From CBFGRU01 sp965651255 (GTDB lineage Bacteria > Planctomycetota > Phycisphaerae > Phycisphaerales > SM1A02): a stretch of 23,118 nt of DNA. Position numbers and translations under genes: made by a program. Below the pieces are notes generated by a model. It was not told where the DNA came from. It saw nothing but the letters and a program-made list of their open reading frames with translations, and did no database searches. This document shows positions 1 to 8,316 of the stretch, one piece after another. The stretch spans positions 1 through 23,118 of the forward strand of contig CBFGRU010000015.1 of NCBI GenBank assembly GCA_965651255.1. Reading direction: 5' to 3'. Numbering within the stretch: position 1 is the first letter of the stretch; every line of letters starts with the position of its first letter.

Positions 1-797
1 GCGTGGTCGCAGACGGTTGGCTGCAGGCAGCGGTAGCAGAATTGGACGGAAATCCAAATCTGGGTGTTGTTTGTGGCAGACTCGCGGAGGTGGCTCCTGA
101 GGCATCGAAGTACAACCGAATGAGTGAGCTCGAATGGCGACTGCCTCCAGGCGACGTTTCTTCCTGTGGCGGGATCTTCATGATTCGTCGATCGGTGTAT
201 GAAGAAGTTGGCGGGTTCAATGCCGTACTTGTTACTCGGGAGGAAAAGGATCTCTGCAAACGGATTCGCGCTGCGGGGCATCGCATTGCGCGGCTCGATG
301 TATTGATGGCTTGGCATGATGCAGGAATGCTCCACTTCAGCCAATGGTGGAGCCGAGCAGTGTGGGGAGGATACGGCGATGCCGTGGAGATTGGTGAAGC
401 CAGGGATCGCCTGAATTCAGATGACTGGCGACGAATTGGGAGATACGTGACATGGCCGTTGATTGTTCCCGGAGTAATGTTGGCCGGAGCGATCGCATCG
501 TGGTGGTGGACTTGGTGTTTGTTGGTTCCACTGTTAGGTGTTGCAGCGTATCTAATGCAGATTGCAGCCAAGACAATGTGGCGACTTGGGGTCGGTGATT
601 CTTGGCGTGATGCAACAACATATGCGTGCTTGCGATGGTTGCGCAGGTTCGGAAGTTCTTATGGCTTCATGCGGTACTTCATTCAGCGCGACAAGCGGCG
701 CTGCAGACCAGATCCGCATGTCCCGAGTCCGTCCTCAATAGCGAGCACCTATTGTGAAAATAAATCAAACCCTCTCTTAAGGACAGGGGCTGATTAG
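1..797 (+). CDS. Glycosyltransferase family 2, C-terminal part (5' end outside window)
   Basis: This is the tail of a GT2 (GT-A fold) glycosyltransferase. The reading frame is open from the first base, and the first visible residues already fall inside the catalytic domain, so the true start lies upstream. Counting from the codon at base 3, a Ser-Ser-Cys-Gly-Gly stretch at about 53-57 followed by Glu-Val-Gly-Gly-Phe is the usual acceptor-site region, and Arg-Glu-Glu-Lys-Asp (79-83) corresponds to the conserved ED motif. Two hydrophobic segments (about 151-168 and 171-189) suggest membrane association, as in many exopolysaccharide GT2 enzymes. The stop is TAG at 795-797. By context it should add one sugar to the lipid-linked repeat unit at the cytoplasmic face of the membrane; donor and linkage cannot be read. 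Local GC is modest (30 of 60 bases in 181-240), lower than in the right half of the window. Confidence 0.85.
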   Translation, partial: VVADGWLQAAVAELDGNPNLGVVCGRLAEVAPEASKYNRMSELEWRLPPGDVSSCGGIFMIRRSVYEEVGGFNAVLVTREEKDLCKRIRAAGHRIARLDVLMAWHDAGMLHFSQWWSRAVWGGYGDAVEIGEARDRLNSDDWRRIGRYVTWPLIVPGVMLAGAIASWWWTWCLLVPLLGVAAYLMQIAAKTMWRLGVGDSWRDATTYACLRWLRRFGSSYGFMRYFIQRDKRRCRPDPHVPSPSSIASTYCENKSNPLLRTGAD

Positions 798-847
798 TTG
801 CAATTGCGACCAATACCCTGAAGCAACTAAGTGGCATCGGCCCCATC

Positions 848-853
848 TATAAT
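848..853 (+). promoter_or_regulatory. Possible internal promoter, -10 box TATAAT
   Basis: A perfect TATAAT hexamer sits in the 68-base gap between the first glycosyltransferase and the deacetylase. No good -35 box is seen 16-18 bases upstream (the region reads roughly AACTAA), so it would be a weak or activator-dependent sigma-70-type promoter. The expected start of transcription, near 860, leaves only a few bases before the ATG at 866. That would give a near-leaderless message or favour a later start such as ATG 953. The remainder of the gap shows nothing else. Confidence 0.35.
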
Positions 854-865
854 GCATAGTCCGCT

Positions 866-1906
866 ATGAGTCAACGATGGAATCGGAATGTGCGATCATG
901 TTTCGACTTCGCTGCTACGGCGGTTGGCATCACACCTCGCTTCGAGCGCCGCATGGCGCGCGGCCTGACGATTCTGATGTATCACCGAGTACTGGAACAT
1001 GAGGACTGCTTGAACTATCCCCTGGAATCATTGGTCATTCCGCGGGAGGTGTTTGCTCAGCAGGTGGATTTTCTGAGTTCCCGATACTGCGTTCTGCCCG
1101 TGCACGAAGCGATGAATGCCTTAAGAGCTGATGCGAACTTCAATCGGCCAATCGTGGCACTCACCTTTGATGACGGATACGCCGACAACGCAGAGATCGT
1201 GGCGCCGATACTTGAGAAGTATGGCGTGCGAGGGACGTTCTTTGTGACATCGGGGTTCGTTGCCGAGCGGGAGGCGATGTGGTTTGATCGTGCGGCCGCT
1301 GCATGGGCGAGTCTTGATGACGCGGCGCGGCACGTGTTGTTTGTCAGGGCGCTATCGGAGCGAGGAGAGTCAGGAGTAAGGGACAAGAAGGCGCCATCCA
1401 CTGCTCAATGGATGCAGGCATTGAAGGACTTGTCTCCCCACAGCCGGCAATCGCTTGTGGACGAAGCGATGGCGCAGTTCGGTCAAGAACCGGACCGTGA
1501 GTCGTATCGACCGATGTCGGTAGCCCAGTTGAGGAAGCTGAAGCAGGCCGGTCATGAGATCGGCGCCCATTCTGTGACTCATCCGATACTTCCGCAGTTG
1601 GATGAACGGGTACTTGCGCGGGAGATTGGTGAGTCAAAGCGTCATTTGGAGGGGTGGCTTGGAGAACCGGTCGATGGCTTCTGCTATCCGAATGGCGATG
1701 TTGATGATCGTGTTGAAGCAGCAACGCGGCGCGCGGGATTCAAGTATGCTTGCGCAACGACATCGGGGCTGAATGAATCTTCAAGCAATCCATATCGACT
1801 GCACCGTGTGTCGATCTCAATGCACCGAACTCTGACACGGGATGGCGGGTGTGATATCCGCGGGTTTCGTGCGGAAATATCCCGACTTCGTGAGTGGTTT
1901 CGATGA
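866..1906 (+). CDS. Polysaccharide deacetylase (NodB/CE4 family)
   Basis: The 346-residue protein carries the NodB homology motifs. Thr-Phe-Asp-Asp-Gly (100-104) is motif 1 with the catalytic base and a metal-binding Asp. His-Ser-Val-Thr-His (235-239) is the H-x3-H metal-binding motif. Cys-Tyr-Pro-Asn-Gly (273-277) matches the later substrate-groove motif. Enzymes of this family remove N- or O-acetyl groups from amino-sugar polymers using a divalent metal. About 95 residues separate motifs 1 and 2, longer than in minimal NodB proteins, as in several EPS-cluster members. I see no signal peptide, and it does not look like the DUF3473-type deacetylase usual in proteobacterial exosortase loci. 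The start at ATG 866 lacks a clear ribosome-binding site; ATG 953 (residue 30) is an alternative. The stop overlaps the next start as ATGA. The family is well supported; the substrate is inferred. Confidence 0.9.
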   Translation: MSQRWNRNVRSCFDFAATAVGITPRFERRMARGLTILMYHRVLEHEDCLNYPLESLVIPREVFAQQVDFLSSRYCVLPVHEAMNALRADANFNRPIVALTFDDGYADNAEIVAPILEKYGVRGTFFVTSGFVAEREAMWFDRAAAAWASLDDAARHVLFVRALSERGESGVRDKKAPSTAQWMQALKDLSPHSRQSLVDEAMAQFGQEPDRESYRPMSVAQLRKLKQAGHEIGAHSVTHPILPQLDERVLAREIGESKRHLEGWLGEPVDGFCYPNGDVDDRVEAATRRAGFKYACATTSGLNESSSNPYRLHRVSISMHRTLTRDGGCDIRGFRAEISRLREWFR

Positions 1907-3063
1907 GCGAAGTGTCGATGATTCAGCGGAACTCAATGAGTGTGGCCACGAATGCAGGGAGTGAGTCGAATCGAATGAGTATCGGTGCGATTGATCAACT
2001 CAAAGTCGGGCTGATTGGTGCGGGAAAGATCGCGGAACAGCATCTTGCCGGTTTGAAGGGCATTGATGTTGCGTGTCCGGAGGCGGTGTGCGATCTCTCC
2101 AACTCACTGGCTCGGTTCACGGCTGAGCGCTTTGGTGTGAGATCGTGGTACACGAGTCATCGCAAGTTGTTGGATGCATGTGATCTGAACGTGGTGCATG
2201 TGCTGACGCCGCCTGCAACGCACGAACGAATAGTGCAGGACTGTCTTGAACGTGGATGTCACGTGATCGTTGAGAAGCCGATTACGCTTTCCAACGAGTC
2301 GCTCCATTCGCTGGCGAAGGTCGCTCAGAATCGCGGCGTGATGCTTATTGAGAATCACAATTATCGATTCAATGAGCCAATTGTGCGATTGAAGAACCTG
2401 GTTAAGTCGGGTGGGCTTGGCGAGGTGCGAGAAGTCGAAGTGCGTATTGCTTTAGGCATTCGAGCGGGAGGCCGATACGCCGATACCAATCTGCCGCACC
2501 CGAGTCATCGTTTACCAGCGGGGGTGATCCATGAGTTCATTACGCATCTGAGTTATCTGTTGCTCCATTTCATGCGTGAGGCAAGTGAATCAAGTGGCCG
2601 GTTCGACCTTGTGCGGGCAGCTTGGAGGAATCTCGGAGGAGATGCACTGTTCAAGTACGATGACCTCGATGCAACCGTCCACATCGATTCCGTACGCGGG
2701 CGAATTCGCGCATCATGTTGTCAATGGCCCGACTGTCTGTCAGTATCTGTGCGCGGCTCTGATGGTTCTGCAATGGCGGAATTGTTTCAGCCGGCGCTGA
2801 CCATTCAGACGAAGCGGAATGTTGGCCAGCATTTGACTCCGTTCGTCAATTTCATGGGGCAGGCGCGATCACTACGGCGTGCAGCGTTCGGAAGTGTCTG
2901 GCGGAAGGTTCGCAACCAGAATGCCTACGAGGGTCTTCAGCGGTTTCTACAAATGACATACGCGGCGCTGGCTGGTCGGGGGCAGTTGCCCGTCACGTTC
3001 AGTGAGATTGATGACGCAAATCAACTGGTTGATGCGTTGCTCGCGGAGGAGAATCGAATTTGA
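1903..3063 (+). CDS. Gfo/Idh/MocA-family NAD(P)-dependent sugar oxidoreductase
   Basis: From ATG 1903 the protein has 386 residues. A Rossmann nucleotide-binding motif Gly-Ala-Gly-Lys-Ile-Ala lies at about 39-44, and the family signature Glu-Lys-Pro at 124-126 supplies the catalytic lysine. A later segment with His-Glu-x3-His corresponds to the usual Asp-x3-His region but with Glu in place of Asp. Family members oxidise or reduce sugar hydroxyls, often on UDP-sugars (for example WlbA-type 3-dehydrogenases), and here would act in the cytoplasm on a nucleotide sugar for the exopolysaccharide. ATG 1903 was chosen because it overlaps the upstream stop (ATGA). A GTG at 1894 is possible, and ATG 1978 would remove an N-terminal tail of 25 residues that is not typical of the family. 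The gene runs directly into an epimerase (TTGA overlap), suggesting the two act in the same modified-sugar pathway. The exact substrate is unknown. Confidence 0.88.
   Translation: MSEVSMIQRNSMSVATNAGSESNRMSIGAIDQLKVGLIGAGKIAEQHLAGLKGIDVACPEAVCDLSNSLARFTAERFGVRSWYTSHRKLLDACDLNVVHVLTPPATHERIVQDCLERGCHVIVEKPITLSNESLHSLAKVAQNRGVMLIENHNYRFNEPIVRLKNLVKSGGLGEVREVEVRIALGIRAGGRYADTNLPHPSHRLPAGVIHEFITHLSYLLLHFMREASESSGRFDLVRAAWRNLGGDALFKYDDLDATVHIDSVRGRIRASCCQWPDCLSVSVRGSDGSAMAELFQPALTIQTKRNVGQHLTPFVNFMGQARSLRRAAFGSVWRKVRNQNAYEGLQRFLQMTYAALAGRGQLPVTFSEIDDANQLVDALLAEENRI
3045..3050 (+). promoter_or_regulatory. Ribosome-binding site for the TTG start at 3060
   Basis: GGAGGA lies nine bases before TTG 3060, inside the end of the oxidoreductase gene. 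It supports the TTG as the true start of the epimerase, whose Rossmann motif begins only six residues later. Confidence 0.65.
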
Positions 3064-4130
3064 AGATTCTCATCACTGGCGCGGGAGGGTTTCTCGGAAA
3101 GTCAGTGCTTGCTGCCGCGGTGGCGCGGGGGCATCAGGTGCGGGCCATGATCAGGCCGGCTTCCGGCGTGCCCGATCAAGCATGGCTTGAGTCGGATCTC
3201 ATCGAGATTGTGCGTGGCGACCTCCGGGCTCGCGGAACATTTGACGAGATTGTTCAGGGAGTCGATGCGGTCATTCATCTTGCGGCAGCGAAAGCAGGTG
3301 ATCTGTACGAACAGTTTGCCGGAACGGTGCTTGCGACCGAGAATCTGCTGGAGGCCATGCGGCATTCCGATGTACGGCAGATGGTGTTGACGAGTTCCTT
3401 CTCGGTTTACGAGTATCTCAAGAAGCGCGCGTGGAGTGTGCTCGATGAAGAGTCTGCGTTGGCGCAGTTGCCACAGACGCGCGATGAGTATTGCCAGACA
3501 AAATTGGAACAAGAGCGAATTGTCCGCGAGTACTTTGCGGAGAGGGGCGGTCGGTGTGTGATCCTGCGGCCCGGTGTCATCTTCGGTCGCGACAATCTCT
3601 GGACAGCGCGACTGGGGATGCAATGTGGCAGTCGCTGGTGGCTGCGAACGGGGACGTTCGCTCGGTTGCCCTTGACTTATGTTGAGAACTGCGCCGAGGC
3701 GATTGTTCTGGCAGCCGAGTATCAGGAGTCGGAGTCGGTCCTGACGTTGAATGTGGTTGATGGGGAGTGCCCAAATCAACGGACTTACATGCGTGAGATT
3801 CGTAATCAGAGTGCGCCGAGCGCTCGGATTGTCCCATTGCCCTGGACATTGATGCGCCTGTTAGCCCGATGCGCTGATCTGACGAATCTGGTCTTTTTCA
3901 AAGGGACAGCCAAAGTACCGGGACTTTTCGTTCCTTCACGACTACACGCGCGATGCAAGCCATTGCGATACTCCAATGAGAAGATCAGTCGGATTCTGAA
4001 GTGGACCCCGCGCTGGACCTGGAGAGACGGCGTTCGACGATCGGTCAAACCGTCATCGCCCAAGGCCAGTCCACCGGTAGAGTCAGTAACACCGGGGTCG
4101 ATTGAAATGAGTCAGGAGATTGGTGTTTGA
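3060..4130 (+). CDS. NAD-dependent epimerase/dehydratase (extended SDR)
   Basis: This 356-residue extended short-chain dehydrogenase/reductase begins at a TTG codon that overlaps the preceding stop (TTGA). The Rossmann motif Gly-Ala-Gly-Gly-Phe-Leu-Gly is at 7-13. Ser-Ser-Phe-Ser-Val-Tyr at about 112-117 contains the active-site Ser region, and Tyr144-x3-Lys148 is the catalytic pair. The family converts nucleotide sugars (epimerisation, dehydration or reduction) with bound NAD(P). The C-terminal 25 or so residues are polar and rich in Ser/Pro and look like a flexible tail. It follows a Gfo/Idh/MocA oxidoreductase and precedes a GT4 enzyme, which fits synthesis of an unusual sugar used by that transferase. 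The nucleotide sugar cannot be named from sequence alone. Confidence 0.88.
   Translation: MKILITGAGGFLGKSVLAAAVARGHQVRAMIRPASGVPDQAWLESDLIEIVRGDLRARGTFDEIVQGVDAVIHLAAAKAGDLYEQFAGTVLATENLLEAMRHSDVRQMVLTSSFSVYEYLKKRAWSVLDEESALAQLPQTRDEYCQTKLEQERIVREYFAERGGRCVILRPGVIFGRDNLWTARLGMQCGSRWWLRTGTFARLPLTYVENCAEAIVLAAEYQESESVLTLNVVDGECPNQRTYMREIRNQSAPSARIVPLPWTLMRLLARCADLTNLVFFKGTAKVPGLFVPSRLHARCKPLRYSNEKISRILKWTPRWTWRDGVRRSVKPSSPKASPPVESVTPGSIEMSQEIGV
4114..4118 (+). promoter_or_regulatory. Ribosome-binding site for the TTG start at 4127
   Basis: AGGAG lies eight bases before TTG 4127. This supports a second TTGA stop-start overlap and explains why the GT4 frame has no ATG or GTG at the position where family members begin. 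Confidence 0.6.
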
Positions 4131-5449
4131 GACCGGGGTTGGCCTATCTCTGCGGTGAGTATCCTCGCGCAACGGATACATTTATCCAGCGTGAAGTTCG
4201 AGGATTGCGCGAACGCGGATTCCGGGTCGAGACCATTTCGGTCCGAACACCTTCTGCTCGTGAACAGGGCACGGTCGAGCAGAAGGATGAACGTGAACGA
4301 ACTTGGTACCTGCTTCCCTGTTCGCCTTTTCGGTTGATCGCAGCGCATGCGCGCATGTTGCTCAGAGCACCAGGATGCTACTTCGCGGCAGTCGGGCTTG
4401 CGTTGAGAGTGCGCGCAGCTGGATTGAAGTCACTCTTGTTGCAGTGTGCCTACTTTCTTGAGGCGGGCATGGTTGCGGATCGCATGCATTCGCAAGGTCT
4501 GACGCATCTTCATAACCATGCTCCGGACTCAAGTGGTTATGTGGCGATGATCGCTTCGAAGATGGGAAGCACAACCTTCAGCATGACGCTGCATGGATTT
4601 GGCGCATTCTCTGAGCCCACGCGGTGGCGACTACGTGAAAAGCTTGAACGGTGTGCGTTTGCGATCTGCGTGAGCCGGTACGGCCGTGGCCAGGCGATGC
4701 TTTGGAGCAATCCGGAGTCATGGAGTAAGTATGAAGTCGTCCACTGTGGCATCGACCTCGAACCAAGAATTCGCGCACGACATGAAGGCAAGGGCACTCG
4801 CATTCTCTTTGCGGGCCGACTCGATCATGTGAAGGGGTTGCCCCTTCTCATTCAAGCAATGAAAGAGCTCGTGAAGCAGGATGCCAACGTGACGCTCGAT
4901 CTGATTGGTGATGGGCCGGAACGAGAATACCTCGAGCGGTGCGGTGCTGAGAATGGTCTTGAGCGGGCGGTACGGTTTCATGGGTATCAGTCTCAGCGCG
5001 AGCTTCGCGAATCCTTTGCGGCGGCTGATGTATTCGTGATGACAAGCTTTCAGGAAGGAATTCCAGTCGTTCTGATGGAAGCGATGTCGGCAGGTCTGCC
5101 GGTGGTGGCCCCGAATATTGCTGGGATTCCTGAACTGGTTGAGCATGAGGTGAGCGGGCTGCTGTTTCCGTGTAGTGATGTCGGTCAACTCGTCGGTCAT
5201 CTGCAGTCATTACTCAATGATGGAGAGCGGCGAGAGCGCATCGCTGCAGCCGGTCGGGAGGTCGTGGCGAAGACCTTCAATCGAGAATCGGAGTTGGCCA
5301 AGTTGGATTCGATCCTGCGAGTTCGTCTTGCGTCTGACGCGGTCGTTGACAGTCAGGCAAAGAAGACAATGCAACGGGAAGAGGATCGAACACGGCCTGA
5401 GGTTGGCGATCGAGCCCGTCTGCGGGTTCCTGAAAAGAGTGCAGTGTGA
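4127..5449 (+). CDS. Glycosyltransferase family 4 (GT-B fold)
   Basis: The protein has 440 residues and begins at TTG 4127. Near the N-terminus, Glu-Tyr-Pro-x4-Thr-Phe-Ile-x2-Glu (11-23) is the usual opening of WcaL/colanic-acid-type GT4 enzymes. The C-terminal donor domain has His-Cys-Gly-Ile-Asp (207-211), Phe-Ala-Gly-Arg-Leu at 228-232 followed by Lys-Gly, Gly-Asp-Gly-Pro-Glu at 261-265, and the E-x7-E motif (Glu310, Glu318) that contacts the sugar nucleotide. Such enzymes are retaining transferases acting at the inner face of the membrane. The last 60 or so residues, after the catalytic domain, are charged and look disordered. Stop and next start overlap as GTGA. The family is clear; donor and acceptor are not. 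Confidence 0.92.
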   Translation: MRPGLAYLCGEYPRATDTFIQREVRGLRERGFRVETISVRTPSAREQGTVEQKDERERTWYLLPCSPFRLIAAHARMLLRAPGCYFAAVGLALRVRAAGLKSLLLQCAYFLEAGMVADRMHSQGLTHLHNHAPDSSGYVAMIASKMGSTTFSMTLHGFGAFSEPTRWRLREKLERCAFAICVSRYGRGQAMLWSNPESWSKYEVVHCGIDLEPRIRARHEGKGTRILFAGRLDHVKGLPLLIQAMKELVKQDANVTLDLIGDGPEREYLERCGAENGLERAVRFHGYQSQRELRESFAAADVFVMTSFQEGIPVVLMEAMSAGLPVVAPNIAGIPELVEHEVSGLLFPCSDVGQLVGHLQSLLNDGERRERIAAAGREVVAKTFNRESELAKLDSILRVRLASDAVVDSQAKKTMQREEDRTRPEVGDRARLRVPEKSAV

Positions 5450-6450
5450 ACCTCAGCAGTGTGAAACATCGAACGCCGCAGCGACGTCAGGTTGCCGTGA
5501 CCGGCGGTGCAGGGTTCATCGGGTCACACCTGGCCGATGCGCTGCTTGCGCGCGGTGACGACGTCCGAGTCATTGATGATCTCTCGACGGGAACGCTGGC
5601 AAATCTTGCCGAACAAGGCGATCGCATTGAGTTTCGCAAGCACTCCATTCTCGACCGACCAGCGCTCGCAGAATCGTTGGAAGGTTGCGATGTGGTGTTT
5701 CATCTCGCAGCGTATGTCTCGGCACCGGGGTCGATGCATGAAGTGCACCGATGTCATGAGATAAATGAGACCGGAACATTGAACGTGCTGGAAGCATCAC
5801 GCGGCGCAGGTGTTCGACGGGTGCTGATGGCATCATCGAGTGCGGTGTACGGCAGTGAAGGGGTTGGTGCGGCGAGAGAGGGTGATCGGATCGCACCGGA
5901 ATCGCCGTACGGTATGAGCAAAGCAGTCGGCGAACTGATGTTACAGACCTGGGCTCGGTGTTTCGGTATGGAAACGGTCGCGCTGCGACTGTTCAACGTG
6001 TTTGGTCCGCGGCAATCGGCCAGCTCCGCGTACGCCGCAGTGATTGCTGCGTTCATGTCGCGGCTGCATGACGGTAAGAGCGTCACCATCTACGGTACCG
6101 GCGAACAGACGCGCGACTTTGTGTTCGTTCAAGATGTCGCTGAGGCATTCGTCCGCGCGAGTGTCATGGATTGCAGTGCTCCCGGGCTCACCATGAACGT
6201 CGGGACGGGTCGTTCGATATCGGTGCTTGAGCTCGCGCATCTGATCGCCGAGCTTTTCGACCGTGTCGATGCTCCGATCCAATTTGCAGATGCGCGTCCT
6301 GGTGATGTGCTTCATAGCTGTGCTTCGATCAGTGAACTGACTTCGCAACTGAACTGGCAGCCGACAACGTCCATCCGTGAAGGACTCTCGGCGACGGCGG
6401 AATGGTTCAGTCGTGAACGCCTTGAAAGCAGGAGATGTGTTGGCCACTGA
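5446..6450 (+). CDS. NAD-dependent UDP-sugar epimerase (GalE-like extended SDR)
   Basis: This 334-residue extended SDR starts at GTG 5446, overlapping the GT4 stop. Gly-Gly-Ala-Gly-Phe-Ile-Gly (20-26) binds NAD, and an Asp-Asp-Leu-Ser-Thr-Gly loop follows beta-2, as in GalE, WbpP and other UDP-hexose 4-epimerases. Ser130-132 precede Val-Tyr-Gly, and Tyr155-x3-Lys159 is the catalytic pair. Arg-Leu-Phe-Asn-Val-Phe-Gly-Pro-Arg further on is the substrate-binding signature of this group. The likely reaction is C4 epimerisation of a UDP-hexose or UDP-N-acetylhexosamine, or a related conversion. No strong ribosome-binding site is seen, so translation is probably coupled to the upstream gene. The 3' end overlaps the next reading frame by about ten bases. 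Confidence 0.88.
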   Translation: MNLSSVKHRTPQRRQVAVTGGAGFIGSHLADALLARGDDVRVIDDLSTGTLANLAEQGDRIEFRKHSILDRPALAESLEGCDVVFHLAAYVSAPGSMHEVHRCHEINETGTLNVLEASRGAGVRRVLMASSSAVYGSEGVGAAREGDRIAPESPYGMSKAVGELMLQTWARCFGMETVALRLFNVFGPRQSASSAYAAVIAAFMSRLHDGKSVTIYGTGEQTRDFVFVQDVAEAFVRASVMDCSAPGLTMNVGTGRSISVLELAHLIAELFDRVDAPIQFADARPGDVLHSCASISELTSQLNWQPTTSIREGLSATAEWFSRERLESRRCVGH

Positions 6451-7441
6451 AACGATGCCATCATCAGCGGCAAGTCATGCGAGAGCGCCGCGCATCGCCT
6501 CGATGGTCTTCATCTCGCCATGCCGAGATGAGAGTCAGTATTGCCGCACGACGCTTGATTGCGTGGTGAATCAATCTGTTCGACCCGAGCGGTGGATCAT
6601 TGTTGATGATGGATCGAAGGATGCGACGCCGGAGATTCTGGCTGAATACTCTGAGCGGTACCCTTGGATCACCGTGGTCAGGCGCGAGGATCGCGGTCAG
6701 CGCGCCGTCGGTCCGGGTGTAATTGATGCGTTCTATGCAGGTTTGGATCATATCAACCTGGATGACTACCAGTATGTCTGTAAGCTTGACCTCGATCTTG
6801 ATCTTCCGCTTCGGTACTTTGAACTGCTGCTCAGCCGAATGGAGTGCGATCCTCGCCTGGGAACATGCAGCGGCAAGCCATATTTTCGCAATGAGCAAAC
6901 CGGGCGGCTAGTCAGTGAGAAGTGTGGCGATGAGACATCAGTCGGGATGACCAAGTTCTATCGGCGTGAGTGCTTCAACGCGATCGGTGGTTTTGTCCGC
7001 GAAGTCATGTGGGATGGAATTGACTGCCATCGCTGCCGAATGCTGGGCTGGAAAGCATGCAGTTGGGATGAACCAGACCTGCGATTCATTCACTTGCGCC
7101 CGATGGGCTCCAGTCAAAAGAGTATCTGGACCGGTCGGATCCGGCATGGTTACGGGCAGTACTTCATGGGGACGAGCATGATCTATATGGCCGCCAGCGC
7201 GCTGTATCGAATGGCGCGTCCGCCACTGATCCTGGGCGGGCTGGCAATGTTCTACGGGTACCTGAAGAGTTGGGTACGCAGGAAGCCGCGATATGGCGAT
7301 GCGACATTTCGCCGTTTCGTCCGTCGCTATCAGTGGGATGCGCTTCTCCGTGGCAAGGCGAGCGCCACGCGACGTCTCGATGAAGCGGGGGCCCAGGTCT
7401 GGCGCGCGACGACACAAGAATCGCGCGATGCGGCTGCATGA
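6440..7441 (+). CDS. Glycosyltransferase family 2
   Basis: A GT-A fold glycosyltransferase of about 333 residues. Counting from TTG 6440, Val-Asp-Asp-Gly-Ser at 55-59 is the nucleotide-binding loop and the acidic Asp-Leu-Asp-Leu-Asp run at about 117-121 is the metal-binding DXD region. A C-terminal hydrophobic stretch (Ile-Leu-Gly-Gly-Leu onward) suggests peripheral or single-span membrane attachment. The start is uncertain: AGGAG at 6430-6434 is spaced best for TTG 6440, GTG 6413 and GTG 6437 are open in frame, and ATG 6455 is a conservative alternative. All lie before the first family motif. The end overlaps the next gene as ATGA. It should add a sugar to the growing repeat unit. Confidence 0.88.
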   Translation: MATETMPSSAASHARAPRIASMVFISPCRDESQYCRTTLDCVVNQSVRPERWIIVDDGSKDATPEILAEYSERYPWITVVRREDRGQRAVGPGVIDAFYAGLDHINLDDYQYVCKLDLDLDLPLRYFELLLSRMECDPRLGTCSGKPYFRNEQTGRLVSEKCGDETSVGMTKFYRRECFNAIGGFVREVMWDGIDCHRCRMLGWKACSWDEPDLRFIHLRPMGSSQKSIWTGRIRHGYGQYFMGTSMIYMAASALYRMARPPLILGGLAMFYGYLKSWVRRKPRYGDATFRRFVRRYQWDALLRGKASATRRLDEAGAQVWRATTQESRDAAA

Positions 7442-8283
7442 GCGAGCAGCAGTGCAGCATGTCAATCAGCAACAGCAAGTCGATTCCCGTGAGCGATGCA
7501 ACAGTCAACGTGATGGGCGTGCCGATTCACGGGTTTACGACCAGCCAGTTCCTCGAAGCGATGTTTCACGCGATTGAAGCCGATCAAGGTGGCTGGGTGG
7601 TGACGATCAATCTGGACATACTTCGCCGAATTGTGCGTGAACCGATCTTCGCACAATTGGTTCAGAATGCGACGTTTCGGGTCGCAGATGGAATGCCTCT
7701 GGTGTGGGGAAGCCGTCTGAAGGGTACACCGCTGCCCGAGCGACTCGCGGGGTCGAGTCTGGTCGTGCCGATTTGCCATGAAGCGGCACGTCGAGATCGA
7801 TCGGTCTTTCTCCTTGGTGGTGCCCCCGGAACCGCAGATCGCGCCGCGGAAGTATTGCAGCGTGATGTCTCCGGCCTCCGGATCGCAGGTACTCACTGCC
7901 CGCCCATGGGCTTTGAGGGCATCTCGGAAGAGCGAGAGAAGATTGTCTCGAAGTTGGGCGAAGCGAATCCGGACATTGTCTTCGTCGCACTGGGTTCTCC
8001 CAAGCAGGAGATTCTGATCGCGGAATTGCGCGAACGCTTCCCGTTGGTCTGGTGGCTGGGCGTGGGCATCAGCTTCAGTTTCCTGGCGGGCGAGGTACGA
8101 CGAGCGCCGCGCTGGGTGCAGCGGTTGGGGTTGGAGTGGTTTCATCGATTGGTGCAGGAGCCGAAGCGCCTCGGAAAGCGGTACTTGGTTGATGGCCTTC
8201 CGTTTGCAATCAGATTGTTTGCACAATCGATTCGTGAGCGTCGAATTCCTTCGGCTGATCGGACTGCCAACGCAGAGTGTTGA
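7438..8283 (+). CDS. WecG/TagA/CpsF family glycosyltransferase (GT26)
   Basis: This 281-residue protein matches GT26 along its length. Features in order are Thr-Ile-Asn-Leu-Asp (56-60), the conserved Ala-Asp-Gly-Met-Pro (83-87) containing the proposed catalytic Asp, Pro-Leu-Pro-Glu-Arg-Leu-Ala-Gly-Ser (98-106), Leu-Leu-Gly-Gly-Ala-Pro-Gly (125-131), and Leu-Gly-Ser-Pro-Lys-Gln-Glu (185-191). The C-terminus has the usual Arg-Arg-Ala-Pro-Arg-Trp and Leu-Glu-Trp-x2-Arg-Leu elements and the Gln-Glu-Pro-Lys-Arg appendage that mediates membrane contact in TagA. Known members transfer ManNAc or ManNAcA (WecG, TagA) or glucose/galactose to a lipid-PP-sugar primer, so this could be the second sugar step after the phosphoglycosyltransferase at 13738. 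ATG 7438 overlaps the GT2 stop. Confidence 0.93.
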   Translation: MSEQQCSMSISNSKSIPVSDATVNVMGVPIHGFTTSQFLEAMFHAIEADQGGWVVTINLDILRRIVREPIFAQLVQNATFRVADGMPLVWGSRLKGTPLPERLAGSSLVVPICHEAARRDRSVFLLGGAPGTADRAAEVLQRDVSGLRIAGTHCPPMGFEGISEEREKIVSKLGEANPDIVFVALGSPKQEILIAELRERFPLVWWLGVGISFSFLAGEVRRAPRWVQRLGLEWFHRLVQEPKRLGKRYLVDGLPFAIRLFAQSIRERRIPSADRTANAEC

Positions 8284-8316
8284 GCGCTCGTCGCGCTGGT
8301 CAAGGGCAATGAGAAC

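Noticed and set aside
3102..3779. Minus-strand open frame (225 codons) opposite the epimerase
   Set aside because: The sense-strand SDR motifs are complete, and the antisense product has low-complexity composition without a family signature.
8282..8289. Eight-base palindrome GAGCGCTC after the GT26 gene
   Set aside because: Such short GC-rich palindromes are expected by chance here, and it overlaps the stop codon without other structure.
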